62,244 bases of DNA. Origin: Bacteroidota bacterium (GTDB lineage: Bacteria > Bacteroidota > Bacteroidia > Chitinophagales > Chitinophagaceae). Both the position numbers and the translations under genes were made by a program. The notes below the pieces were generated by a model. It did no database searches. It was given only the letters and a program-made list of their open reading frames with translations, and had not been told where the DNA came from. This document shows, in pieces, positions 25,837-34,597 of this stretch. Numbering within the stretch: the first letter of the stretch is position 1; every line of letters begins with the position of its first letter. Location: positions 1-62,244 of the forward strand of contig JABDAN010000011.1 of assembly GCA_013289175.1 (NCBI GenBank). Reading direction: 5' to 3'.

Positions 25837-26229
25837 ATGTTTAAGAAAGTTTTTCTGCATGCCTTATTGTCCGCCTGCCTGGCAGCCATCGCTGCCTTAC
25901 TCTATCAGCGTATTTATTTTTTTGCCACAGAGACAGATTTTTCCAGCGTATTGAGCACCGGTAAACTCATAGCCCTCAGCATACTGACCTCAACGGGAGC
26001 GGCTCTGCTGAATCATATCCTGAACAGGATTTTCAAAAAAAGAGGGGAGATGGTCTTTAATTTCTTGTTTTCCATAATTTCGTTTATGGGGGTGATGGTT
26101 CCTATTTCGATTTCGCTGCCCTTGGCAGTGCATTCGCCGGAACTTTTTCCAGGTCTTGGTGTACCCATGGTCTTTTTTCCGGCCATGGCCTGGTACACTG
26201 TTAATCCTTTATTCGTGAAGAAAACCTAA
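25837..26229 (+). CDS. Small four-helix membrane protein, DUF6069-like
   Basis: 130-aa hydrophobic protein with about four helices: 5-27, 42-62, 70-92 and 105-125. KKRGEMVFNFLF marks the cytoplasmic loop. The organisation and size recall the DUF6069 group, but that is a weak resemblance. It lies between YceI (five bases) and GH3 (ten bases), so it is probably transcribed with both. Function unknown. Confidence 0.7.
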   Translation: MFKKVFLHALLSACLAAIAALLYQRIYFFATETDFSSVLSTGKLIALSILTSTGAALLNHILNRIFKKRGEMVFNFLFSIISFMGVMVPISISLPLAVHSPELFPGLGVPMVFFPAMAWYTVNPLFVKKT

Positions 26230-26239
26230 TTTATTTTTC

Positions 26240-28828
26240 ATGGGCATGAATCAATTGACCGCTAGACACATCGTTGCGACCACGGGCATTTTGCTTGTTT
26301 CATTATTTTTCCTTGCATTTGTCTCCGGTCACACGGGTGATCCCGTCGGTTGGACTTCAACGCCCGAAGATGGATACATACTCATAAAGAACCCCAATGG
26401 AACCACCCTGGGCTATTCGGAAAGCTCCGGCATCAAGATCCTAACCATCGGTGGCCTCGCATTTAAAGACCTGAATAAAAACGGACAGCTGGATAAATAT
26501 GAGGACTGGCGTTTGCCGGTGGATGAGCGAGCCAGGGATTTGGCTTCTAAGTTGTCCATTGAACAGATTGCGGGCCTCATGCTTTACAGCCGTCACCAGG
26601 CCATCCCCTCCATAGCCGATCCCTTGGGCCCGGCAACCTACAATGGGAAGGATTTTAAAGAAAGTGGCGCGAACCCCTGGGATCTTTCCGATCAGCAAAA
26701 AGCTTTCTTAACAAAGGATAATCTTCGGCATATCCTGATCACGACCGTCCAAACCCCTGAGGTAGCGGCACGCTGGAACAATCAGGTTCAGGCGCTGGTA
26801 GAAGGCATGGGATTTGGAATTCCGGCCAACAACAGCACCGATCCCAGGAACAGTACCAACTCCGGGGTTGAATATACGGCCGGGGCCGGTGGAAAAATTT
26901 CTCAGTGGCCCGAGTCGCTGGGTTTTGCAGCGACCTTCGATCCCGCTGTTGTTTTGGAATTTGGCCTCATTGCGGCCAGGGAATACCGGGCCCTGGGTAT
27001 CACCACCGCTTTGTCACCCCAGATTGATCTGGGTACAGAGCCTCGGTGGTCGCGCATCAACGGGACCTTTGGTGAGGATCCCCAACTGGATGCGGATATG
27101 GCCCGTGCCTATGTGGACGGGATGCAAACCTCCATGGGAAGCAGCGAAATCGCCGATGGTTGGGGCTTTAACAGCGTCAACGCAATGATCAAACATTGGC
27201 CGGGCGGCGGTCCGGGAGAAGCTGGAAGGGATGCCCATTTTGCTTATGGGAAATATGCAGTTTATCCTGGAAATAATTTTGATGAACAACTCATTCCCTT
27301 TGTCGATGGCGCACTCCGGTTAACCGGTAAAACGAAAATGGCCGCCGCCGTCATGCCTTACTATACCATTTCTTACAATCGGGACAACAAAAATTCAGAA
27401 AACAAAGGCAATAGTTACAATACCTACCTGATTACCGATCTGCTCAGAAAAAAATATGGGTACGACGGCGTCGTCTGTACGGATTGGCTGGTAACCGCTG
27501 ACGAGGGCAAGTCACCCGATATTTTTGCCGGTAAATCCTGGGGGATGGAAAACAGCACCGTCGCCGAAAGACATTATAAAATCCTGATGGCGGGCGCCGA
27601 CCAGTTTGGTGGGAACAACGATGCGGGTCCGGTGCTCGAAGCATACCAAATGGGCGTAAAGGAACATGGCGAAGCTTTTATGCGGGCCAGAATGGAGCTA
27701 TCTGCCGTCCGGTTGCTCAAAAATATTTTCCGCGTCGGGTTGTTTGAAAATCCATACCTCAATATTGAGAATACCAAAAATACGGTGGGCAAACCCTCCT
27801 TTATGAAGGCAGGATATGAAGCCCAACTCAAATCCATCGTGCTGCTGAAAAATACCAAGCAGATCATGCCTGTTCAAAAAGAGGCAACCGTGTATGTTCC
27901 CAAACTATTTATACCAGAACGCAAAGATTTTTTTGGAAATGTTACCCCCTCAAAAATGGTGGACGCTGTCAATCCGGAAGTCCTAAAGAAATATTTTGAT
28001 GTAACCGAAAATCCCGCAGAAGCAGATTTTGCGATTGTTTTTGCCGGCGGCCCCGCTGGTGGACCTGGATATGACAAAGATGATTTGAAATCAGGTGGAA
28101 ATGGATACGTTCCGATTAGCCTTCAGTATCAACCTTACTCCGCAGTCAATGCGCGTGCACAAAGTCTTGCAGCGGGAGACCCGGTCGAACCAGGGATTAC
28201 CAATCGTTCCTATAAGGGAAAAACCATTGCCTCCCTCAATGCGGAAACCTTAAAAATCATACAGGAGACCAAAAAGAAAATGGAAGACAAACCGGTGATC
28301 GTCTGTCTGGCCCTCACCAAGCCGGCGATTGTCAGTGAATTTGAAAAACAAGCCGACGGAATCCTTGTGAGTTTTGGAGTGCAAAACCAGGCCCTGCTGG
28401 ATATCATATCGGGCAATGCGGAGCCTTCCGGGCTCTTACCCGTTCAAATGCCCATCGACATGAACTACGTCGAACAGCAAAGCGAAGACGTGCCGCATGA
28501 TATGATTTGTTATACCGATGCCAATGGCAACACTTATAATTTTGGGTTTGGACTAAACTGGTCGGGGGTAATCAGTGATACCCGCACGGAACAATATGCC
28601 AATCTGATCAAACGACCTGAATTCAGCGTGTCGGGAAATAAAATTGTTATCACGACTTCTACACCAGGCTCCAAAATATATTATACCATCGACGGGACGA
28701 CGCCTTCGTTTACCAAGGAGAATGAATACACGCAACCCTTCATCGTCCCCAAAGGGACGGTTGTCAAGGCCTTTGTAAAAAAGTATGGCGTGGACAACAG
28801 CAGTCTGGTGGAATACACCTACAAATGA
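26240..28828 (+). CDS. GH3-family beta-glycosidase with C-terminal chitobiase-type domain
   Basis: 862-aa exported glycosidase. N-terminal hydrophobic segment (GILLVSLFFLAFVSG), then the GH3 barrel with LSPQIDLGTEPRWSRINGTF around residues 260-280 and KHWPGGGPGEAGRDAH near 315. The nucleophile is Asp415 in the VCTDW motif. The alpha/beta sandwich follows with ILVSFGVQNQALLDIISG near 710. The last ~80 residues (SGNKIVITTSTPGSKIYYTI onward) form a CHB_HEX_C-like beta-sandwich, unusual at the end of GH3 enzymes. A calcium-binding-like DLNKNGQLDKYEDW loop is near residue 77. It probably releases glucose or a related sugar from beta-glycosides in the periplasm. No SusC/SusD pair lies nearby. Confidence 0.93.
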   Translation: MGMNQLTARHIVATTGILLVSLFFLAFVSGHTGDPVGWTSTPEDGYILIKNPNGTTLGYSESSGIKILTIGGLAFKDLNKNGQLDKYEDWRLPVDERARDLASKLSIEQIAGLMLYSRHQAIPSIADPLGPATYNGKDFKESGANPWDLSDQQKAFLTKDNLRHILITTVQTPEVAARWNNQVQALVEGMGFGIPANNSTDPRNSTNSGVEYTAGAGGKISQWPESLGFAATFDPAVVLEFGLIAAREYRALGITTALSPQIDLGTEPRWSRINGTFGEDPQLDADMARAYVDGMQTSMGSSEIADGWGFNSVNAMIKHWPGGGPGEAGRDAHFAYGKYAVYPGNNFDEQLIPFVDGALRLTGKTKMAAAVMPYYTISYNRDNKNSENKGNSYNTYLITDLLRKKYGYDGVVCTDWLVTADEGKSPDIFAGKSWGMENSTVAERHYKILMAGADQFGGNNDAGPVLEAYQMGVKEHGEAFMRARMELSAVRLLKNIFRVGLFENPYLNIENTKNTVGKPSFMKAGYEAQLKSIVLLKNTKQIMPVQKEATVYVPKLFIPERKDFFGNVTPSKMVDAVNPEVLKKYFDVTENPAEADFAIVFAGGPAGGPGYDKDDLKSGGNGYVPISLQYQPYSAVNARAQSLAAGDPVEPGITNRSYKGKTIASLNAETLKIIQETKKKMEDKPVIVCLALTKPAIVSEFEKQADGILVSFGVQNQALLDIISGNAEPSGLLPVQMPIDMNYVEQQSEDVPHDMICYTDANGNTYNFGFGLNWSGVISDTRTEQYANLIKRPEFSVSGNKIVITTSTPGSKIYYTIDGTTPSFTKENEYTQPFIVPKGTVVKAFVKKYGVDNSSLVEYTYK

Positions 28829-28911
28829 GGCATGATCAACGGGGAAGAACGGACAGACGGACTATACGCCAATGATAGATTTGAACGTTCAATGATAAAT
28901 CCTTTTCGATC

Positions 28912-29406
28912 ATGAAATCCTTTGTTTTTTTCACGCTGCTGTTTTTTTCTTTAAACGGATTTGGCCAACATGCCAAATTGACCCGGGCGCAGGAAGATAG
29001 CCTGGCAAAAAACTTTACGCCTTCACCCGGAAAGGCAATCGTTTATATCATAAGGCCCAGCATCATGGCAGCCGCCATTGAAATGCGGCTGGACTGCGAC
29101 AGTTTTTTTGTAGGTTGGATCAACCCCAAAACCTATCTTTTCACTGTTCTGGATTCGGGAGACCATATCTTTATTGCCAAATCAGAAAATAAGTCTACGT
29201 TAAAAATACACGTGGATGGCGGCCAGAAATACTATCTGGAACAGGATGCGAAAATGGGAATCATGTATGCCCGAACCAAGTTGAGGTTGATAACACCGGA
29301 AGAGGGTATAAAGTATCTCTCAAAATATTTGATATCCCGGCAAAATAACTATCCCCTGCTAACTTATTCCACCAATGTAGTGGAGCCCAGTTTTGAAAAT
29401 CAGTAA
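28912..29406 (+). CDS. DUF2846-like secreted protein
   Basis: 164-aa protein with a signal peptide ending NGFGQ. The body follows the DUF2846 plan: KAIVYIIRP near residue 43, a strand pair around CDSFFVGWINPKTYLFTVLDSGDHIF, then GGQKYYLEQDAKMG. Such proteins are short lipoprotein- or periplasm-located beta-sandwiches of unknown function, common in Bacteroidota. It is convergent with the DUF6311 gene. Confidence 0.75.
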   Translation: MKSFVFFTLLFFSLNGFGQHAKLTRAQEDSLAKNFTPSPGKAIVYIIRPSIMAAAIEMRLDCDSFFVGWINPKTYLFTVLDSGDHIFIAKSENKSTLKIHVDGGQKYYLEQDAKMGIMYARTKLRLITPEEGIKYLSKYLISRQNNYPLLTYSTNVVEPSFENQ

Positions 29407-29514
29407 TATCAAAAAAATCAGGTCTGACCCGCGGCGTCTTGACTTTACCCTTTTTCTCAATACTTCATAATAGCTAAAACAGTCGGGTTCCTGGCTGATC
29501 GCTTTTATCTCTGC

Positions 29515-31674
29515 CTATTTTTTGATATAATTTACAGGCGCCGATTCGTCCCGGGATAGGGTCGGATTATAGACCATCCGCCCCTGGGCGTTTTTAATGA
29601 CCATACCCAATTGGTATACCCCCGGTTTTAGCGAGTCAGTAAAGGCAATAAAGTTATAGCCGGCATCTCCCAGATAGGTCCTGCTAAATGCCGCAGCCAG
29701 ATCAGGTCTTTGAACCTGGCGGGTTTGGATCCAATAAGATTTTTCACGGTTGGTCAGGGTTATAAAAATGGAATCGCCCTTATTGTTTTGGGTTGTATCG
29801 ATGAATGCCCATCCATTCATGGAAAGGACATTTTTGCCGAAATTCAGAGATTCTATCCAGTAGCGAATCGATTTTTCTTTTGATGGAGGAATTTGCGGGG
29901 ACTCAAAAAATTCTCTTTTTATTTGAATCTTCCTCATCAGACTATCCATTGCCGTTTTATCTGGAGCGTTGAGTCGAGCAGACAAATCGTTCAATGTCTT
30001 ATTGCTGGATGCGGTCGCATAAATAAAATAACAACTATCCAGCATGTTGAGTCGGGCCGAGCCGGACTGCAATGCCAGAGCGAAGTGTTCCAGATTTGCT
30101 GCATTGGTAATGTAGAGTGCTTTTGGGGAAAGGCTATCGTTTTCAACCATCCTGTTCAGGCTATCACTGAATTGCCGGGCAGCACGGGAATCACCGCGGG
30201 CCACATAGGCCAGGTTCACCGGTTTCCCCGCTTTTAAAGCGAGATAGGAAAAATCCTGGTAATCCATCGGTCGGATATTGGGTGGTTGGAATGCGGGGAA
30301 AAATATAATTTCATCAAAGGACCTCATGACATCGATCCAGTTTTTGTTGTCCATTGGCGGAGTGTAGGTTCCGCTCGGCAAGTGCCGGTAGGTCAGCAAT
30401 AATTTGATATCGTATAATTGAATACCCAGAGCAACGATCATCAAAGATGTTGTAATCAAAGGAGGGATCCTGCTTTTGGAAATGGCGATGATGGTAAAAA
30501 GTATAATCAGGTAGTAGGGCATCCAAAAAAACCTTCCGCAAGCACGAAATACTTCTTCCAGGTGTATAAAAATAGCCGGGGCAGGAAGGCGCAAGATGAC
30601 CTTGCTGTTAAAACTGATGACCAGTGTAATGGAAAAAATTGCATACAGCAGGACCAACGCCAGGAGCGGAATAAGTGATTTTTTACCGATTCCTTTCTTA
30701 GCCGGATATTTTTCCGTTTTCCTTCGACGGTCGATAAAAACAAAAATGGAATAAATGATCAGTAGTAAGACCAGTAATAATATACCCGCACCCAGGTACA
30801 TGAATCCTTCGTACTGGTGCCAACTAACCCAGTCATACGAGTGAGTCAGTGTTGACCAGCCGCCGGCATTGTACAAGGAATTTAAATTCATGGTATACAG
30901 TCCGTAGGCGCCTCCGACTCCCAGGTCTTCTTTTCTGCCAAAACTGATCATGCCGGTGATATACCAGAGAAAAGCGGCACAGACCAGGGAGCCGACCAGG
31001 TATACAAGGAATCTTTTCTTTGGGATCGTCTTGTCAATAAAACAAAGTTTTATAGGAATGGCGAATGTGAATCCCGCTACCATCAGACAGAGATAGGGAT
31101 TGATCAGCGCACTGAGCATCAGGACAACAAACTGATACCGGAGTATCTTACCCGTGTACAAAGTAGGATCAAGAAAGTAAAAATAGATGCAGGCAATGAG
31201 CATCCACTGAGCACACAGCGCCGGGTGCATGCCCCGGTGAATGAGCACGGGGTTGGCTGCAATAAAAATGGCGGCAACCAGGATGACGACTGCATTTACC
31301 TTGAAGAGCCGCAACAATAAAACGGTAAAATAAGCCGCCAGTAAATGGCAACTGAATAACCAAATTCCGAAATATTGAAAATCGTTAGATAAAACAGGTG
31401 CCAACAATTTAAAAAATATTGCCAGCAGCGGAATCGAATCCGTGAATCCCACATTGGTTCCGACCGGATAGTTATAACCCATTACTTTACCGAGCGGAAA
31501 ATGCCAGGGCTCATTTTTGTAAAATGCCCATCCCAGATAATGGGTACCCCAATCGTGACGGGCCATCATCAACCAGTTTATATTGGATGGCCTTAAAACA
31601 CCTAGACCGTAACAAATCTGAAAAATAATAATTACGCCAATGGTTGACAGTAGAAAAAGGACCCATTTTTTCAT
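29515..31674 (-). CDS. DUF6311-type polytopic membrane protein, possible glycosyltransferase C-type
   Basis: 719-aa protein. Residues 1-420 hold about eleven transmembrane helices; residues 430-719 are an extracytoplasmic domain ending in a beta-rich part. The first periplasmic loop reads RHDWGTHYLGWAFYKNEPW, then GTNVGFTDSIPLL, a pattern typical of DUF6311 proteins, which resemble GT-C enzymes that use polyprenyl-phosphate sugars. Loop Asp residues (HDW, TDS) could serve catalysis. Last gene of a three-gene unit with a GtrB-like transferase and a methyltransferase, spacing 19 bases. Together this suggests periplasmic sugar modification of a surface glycan (inference). Confidence 0.82.
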   Translation of the reverse strand: MKKWVLFLLSTIGVIIIFQICYGLGVLRPSNINWLMMARHDWGTHYLGWAFYKNEPWHFPLGKVMGYNYPVGTNVGFTDSIPLLAIFFKLLAPVLSNDFQYFGIWLFSCHLLAAYFTVLLLRLFKVNAVVILVAAIFIAANPVLIHRGMHPALCAQWMLIACIYFYFLDPTLYTGKILRYQFVVLMLSALINPYLCLMVAGFTFAIPIKLCFIDKTIPKKRFLVYLVGSLVCAAFLWYITGMISFGRKEDLGVGGAYGLYTMNLNSLYNAGGWSTLTHSYDWVSWHQYEGFMYLGAGILLLVLLLIIYSIFVFIDRRRKTEKYPAKKGIGKKSLIPLLALVLLYAIFSITLVISFNSKVILRLPAPAIFIHLEEVFRACGRFFWMPYYLIILFTIIAISKSRIPPLITTSLMIVALGIQLYDIKLLLTYRHLPSGTYTPPMDNKNWIDVMRSFDEIIFFPAFQPPNIRPMDYQDFSYLALKAGKPVNLAYVARGDSRAARQFSDSLNRMVENDSLSPKALYITNAANLEHFALALQSGSARLNMLDSCYFIYATASSNKTLNDLSARLNAPDKTAMDSLMRKIQIKREFFESPQIPPSKEKSIRYWIESLNFGKNVLSMNGWAFIDTTQNNKGDSIFITLTNREKSYWIQTRQVQRPDLAAAFSRTYLGDAGYNFIAFTDSLKPGVYQLGMVIKNAQGRMVYNPTLSRDESAPVNYIKK

Positions 31675-31693
31675 GCCGGTCTAAATTGAATTT

Positions 31694-32401
31694 TTAAGTC
31701 TTTTGCCAAACAGCGATCAAGGTCTTACCCGTCGCATAACCCGAAATAAAATCAAGGGGTTTGGATACCGGAACCAAAAACCGGTTCCAGAAGTTGATTT
31801 GCTTTGCACTCGGATAGTCCTGTTTTAAAAAATATTTATTCGCAATGGATGCGATCAGTCCCAGGGAGTCGAGATACTTTATTTTAAGGAGCTGCATTCC
31901 CCCAGGCGCCGCCGCTTTAAGCATTCTCTTGTTATAACGCCGGTAATGACCGATCGCCCGGTCGAATTCATTGTATAAAAACGGATGAGCCGGAACCAGC
32001 ACGATCAAATAACCTTGGTCGGCCAACAAAGATTTTGCCCTGGCGAGCTCGTCTTTGTCTTTTTCAATGTGCTCAATCACATCGATATAAAGGATGGCAT
32101 TAAATTTCTCCAAAGGCGGCAAATCTGACGTGGTACCTTTTAGGGAATAGCAACAGGAGGGCAACTGTCCGCTACGGATTTTATTATCCAGTCTTGCATA
32201 AAGTTGTGGATCGGGTTCCAGGCAGAGCCATTTATCCTCTGTGCCCCGGCAAAGTATGCTGGTGGTACCACCGATGCCGGCACCCACTTCCAGCACACGA
32301 CCCCCAAGAAAGGGCATTAGAAAATGGCCATAATATTTTTTCCAGGCTGTCGCCTGTTCAAATAAATCCAGTTCATTGCCTACATAGGCGATTTCCCCCA
32401 T
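31694..32401 (-). CDS. Class I SAM-dependent methyltransferase
   Basis: 235-aa Rossmann methyltransferase. Motif I is VLEVGAGIGGTT near residue 36; the acidic motif II region is KWLCLEPDP near 58; post-I ILYIDVIEHIEKD lies near 103, typical of the Methyltransf_23 group. GHYRRYNKRML near 151 is frequent in polysaccharide-cluster methyltransferases. Located between the GtrB-like transferase (15-base gap) and DUF6311 (19-base gap). It may cap or modify a glycan or lipid carrier; the acceptor is unknown. Confidence 0.88.
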   Translation of the reverse strand: MGEIAYVGNELDLFEQATAWKKYYGHFLMPFLGGRVLEVGAGIGGTTSILCRGTEDKWLCLEPDPQLYARLDNKIRSGQLPSCCYSLKGTTSDLPPLEKFNAILYIDVIEHIEKDKDELARAKSLLADQGYLIVLVPAHPFLYNEFDRAIGHYRRYNKRMLKAAAPGGMQLLKIKYLDSLGLIASIANKYFLKQDYPSAKQINFWNRFLVPVSKPLDFISGYATGKTLIAVWQKT

Positions 32402-32416
32402 TCGTTTTACTTGTGA

Positions 32417-33331
32417 TTACTCAATGAATTTATTGACTATGAAGATAGGGCGGTTCTGTGTTTCCTTATAGATTCTGTAAACGTACTCACCCAATATGCC
32501 AATGGAAACCAACTGGACGGATCCGATGAAATAAACACTTAAGATGATCGAAGACCATCCGACCGGGGCATATCCTCCCAGTTTACCAATCAGGATATAG
32601 ATCAGGGCAAAGAAAATCAGTATGACTCCAATCAGGCCGGAGTAAAGACATATTTTAACCGGCAGACTTGAAAAGGAAAATATGGCGTCCAGTCCGAGGG
32701 TCACCAGTTTATAAAGGCTCATTTTCGCTTCCCCTTTCATCCGGTCGGGTCTGGAATAATCAACATAACCCTGTTTAAAACCTACAAAGGCGCGCAGTCC
32801 GGGCAGATAACGGTTTTTTTCCTGCAATGAGAGAAAAGAATGTAAGGCTCTTTTCGACATGAGTGAAAAATTGCCCACTTGTTTCATGTTTTCCAGCCTG
32901 GAAAGTCTGCTAAAGACCAGATGGAAAATCCGAGTGAGTAATTTTTTTGAGAAATGCTCATGGCGCTTTATTCTTCTGCCATAAACAATATCAAATCCTT
33001 CATTGCATGCCTTTTGATACATTTCCCCAATGAGTTCAGGGGGATCCTGCAGGTCGCCATCCAGCATGGCGATGAAATCGCCTTTGGCATAATTCAGTCC
33101 TGCGGTATAAGCCGCCTGGTGACCAAAATTTCGGGAGAGAGATACGATTTTAAACCGCTTGTCCTGCTCGTGGCAGCTTTCTAGGTTTTTCAACGTCGCA
33201 TCCGTGCTACCGTCGTCCACCATAATTACTTCGAAATCCGGTCCGATGGATTCCATAGCGATTTTGACTCTACTAAAAAGTTCTTGAATCAGGACCTCTT
33301 CATTATAAACCGGAATGACCAGACTTAACAT
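32417..33331 (-). CDS. GtrB/DPM-like family 2 glycosyltransferase
   Basis: 304-aa membrane-associated GT2. The GT-A domain shows VIPVYNEE at 5-12, DDGSTD at 40-45, and the metal site MLDGDLQDPPE near 91. SRNFGHQAAYTAG near 69 is the DPM/GtrB hallmark. Two transmembrane helices lie at about 234-257 and 267-290, then the YRIYKETQNRP tail. This family transfers a sugar from a nucleotide donor to undecaprenyl/polyprenyl phosphate on the cytoplasmic face. First in the three-gene unit, so it would supply the lipid-linked sugar used by the DUF6311 protein. Confidence 0.93.
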   Translation of the reverse strand: MLSLVIPVYNEEVLIQELFSRVKIAMESIGPDFEVIMVDDGSTDATLKNLESCHEQDKRFKIVSLSRNFGHQAAYTAGLNYAKGDFIAMLDGDLQDPPELIGEMYQKACNEGFDIVYGRRIKRHEHFSKKLLTRIFHLVFSRLSRLENMKQVGNFSLMSKRALHSFLSLQEKNRYLPGLRAFVGFKQGYVDYSRPDRMKGEAKMSLYKLVTLGLDAIFSFSSLPVKICLYSGLIGVILIFFALIYILIGKLGGYAPVGWSSIILSVYFIGSVQLVSIGILGEYVYRIYKETQNRPIFIVNKFIE

Positions 33332-33357
33332 GTTTCACAAGATACTTATTATTGGGA

Positions 33358-33507
33358 TTACCCTTTGTATCTCCCATCGGCCAATCGACATTCCATTGCT
33401 TCCTTGAATGCATTTGCAAATTCCTTTTGAATGAGGCCATTTATAATTTTGGCCCCTTTCCGATCTAATTTACTTAATGCAGCCATGGGCTCGAAATGAA
33501 TTCGCAT
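33358..33507 (-). pseudogene. Possible small ORF or gene remnant
   Basis: A 49-codon frame beginning MRIHFEPMAALSKLDRKGAK, extended upstream without a start by NEIILTNS until a stop. The combined peptide has normal amino-acid composition and looks protein-like. The EIILTNSMR stretch faintly recalls the C-terminal part of class IV aminotransferases (pabC/ilvE type), which would make it a decayed gene end; the resemblance is weak. It is 26 bases upstream of the GT2 gene on the same strand. It may equally be noncoding. Confidence 0.2.
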
Positions 33508-33851
33508 CGAGTTGGTTAATATTATTTCATTGACATCTGTTTATTATTCTTGTTTGTTTCAATGTTCGTCTTTGCATTTAGTTTAACCATTCATGGTTGT
33601 AATTAAAGGCAGGACGATTCCCTTTATAAAAAAAATTGAAAGTAAAGCTTCGCCTGGCCCCTCCCTTTTGATTTTTTTAAAAACGAGTGTCAAATTGCCT
33701 GGAAAAATGTTTGTAATCGACGGACGGTTGATAGCCCATTTGCCTACCCCGAATGGATGGAGATCGCCTGAATTATTTTGAATTGGAAACCTAACAACTG
33801 ATTGGTAATCAGCATAAATTCCGCTCGGGACAAATTATTGGGCGGAGGGAG
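33508..33851. other. Intergenic stretch without recognisable genes
   Basis: About 340 AT-rich bases between the possible remnant and tRNA-Arg. A 62-codon plus-strand frame (33593-33781) has no recognisable protein features and is not annotated. No terminator-like hairpin with a T-run was found on either strand, and no exact TAnnTTTG promoter. Confidence 0.4.
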
Positions 33852-33923
33852 TGGCCTCGCCAGGAATCGAACCTGGATCTGGAGCTTCGGAAACTCTTAT
33901 ACTATCCATTGTACGACGAGGCC
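33852..33923 (-). tRNA. tRNA-Arg (anticodon CCG)
   Basis: The minus strand folds into a standard cloverleaf: acceptor GGCCTCG/CGAGGCC (7 bp), D arm GTAC/GTAT, anticodon loop TTCCGAA with CCG anticodon, 4-base variable loop, T arm CCAGG-TTCGATT-CCTGG, discriminator A. The anticodon stem has one A-C mismatch at its base. The CCA end is not encoded. Its first base is the last base of the marC stop codon, so it is probably processed from the marC transcript. Confidence 0.95.
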
Positions 33924-34501
33924 TATTTTATCAAACCGGGCACATTGCTGCTGAAGATTTTTATGGCAATGGCCAGCAATATTACGCCAAAAAATTTACG
34001 TATGGCAACCATTCCACCCGGACCCAAAATCCGTTCCAGTAAGTTCAGGGATTTGAGTGTGATAAAGACAATCACCAGGTTGATGAGGATAGCGATTAAG
34101 ATAAAACTTTCCTCATAATTCGCCTTCAGGGAAATGATGGTCGTCAGGGTTCCCGAACCGGCAATCAGCGGAAAAGCAATCGGCACCACCATGGAAGATT
34201 TGGCGTCCTTATCGCTTTTAAAAAACTCAATGCCCAGAATCATCTCCAGCCCCAAAATAAAAATCACAATGGAACCGGCCACTGCGAAAGAATGCGTCTC
34301 CAGACCCAGCACATGCAACAGCGGTTCGCCCAGATACAAAAACAAAATCATCAGGCCGCCGGATATCAGGGTTGCCTTTACTTCCTGGATGCCCCCCATC
34401 TTTTTCTTCAGGGACAACAAAAGGGGTATGGACCCGACGATATCGATCACTGCAAACAGGGTGAAAGTCACTGTCAGCAACTCATTAAATCCTGTTTGCA
34501 T
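33923..34501 (-). CDS. MarC-family integral membrane protein
   Basis: 192-aa membrane protein with six helices, internal MarC landmarks being DIVGSIPLLLSL near residue 20, AGSIVIFILGLEMILG near 76 and VPIAFPLIAGSGTLTT near 106 (PLIAGPG-like motif). The family was named for multiple antibiotic resistance, but a direct resistance role was not confirmed; the substrate is unknown. The -7 element upstream puts the 5' UTR at about 27 bases. The TAG stop ends on the first base of tRNA-Arg. Confidence 0.93.
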   Translation of the reverse strand: MQTGFNELLTVTFTLFAVIDIVGSIPLLLSLKKKMGGIQEVKATLISGGLMILFLYLGEPLLHVLGLETHSFAVAGSIVIFILGLEMILGIEFFKSDKDAKSSMVVPIAFPLIAGSGTLTTIISLKANYEESFILIAILINLVIVFITLKSLNLLERILGPGGMVAIRKFFGVILLAIAIKIFSSNVPGLIK

Positions 34502-34534
34502 GGTGTGTTTTTAAATGGAGCGTCTTTGGCAGAC

Positions 34535-34542
34535 CAAAGATA
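34535..34542 (-). promoter_or_regulatory. -7 promoter element for marC and tRNA-Arg
   Basis: On the minus strand TATCTTTG matches TAnnTTTG exactly, 33 bases before the marC ATG. No -33 TTTG is evident. It would drive marC and, by read-through across the shared base, tRNA-Arg. Confidence 0.45.
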
Positions 34543-34597
34543 TCTGAATCTTCCTATAAACCCCGACCTCACGACAGACAGGTATCCATTCGGATGG

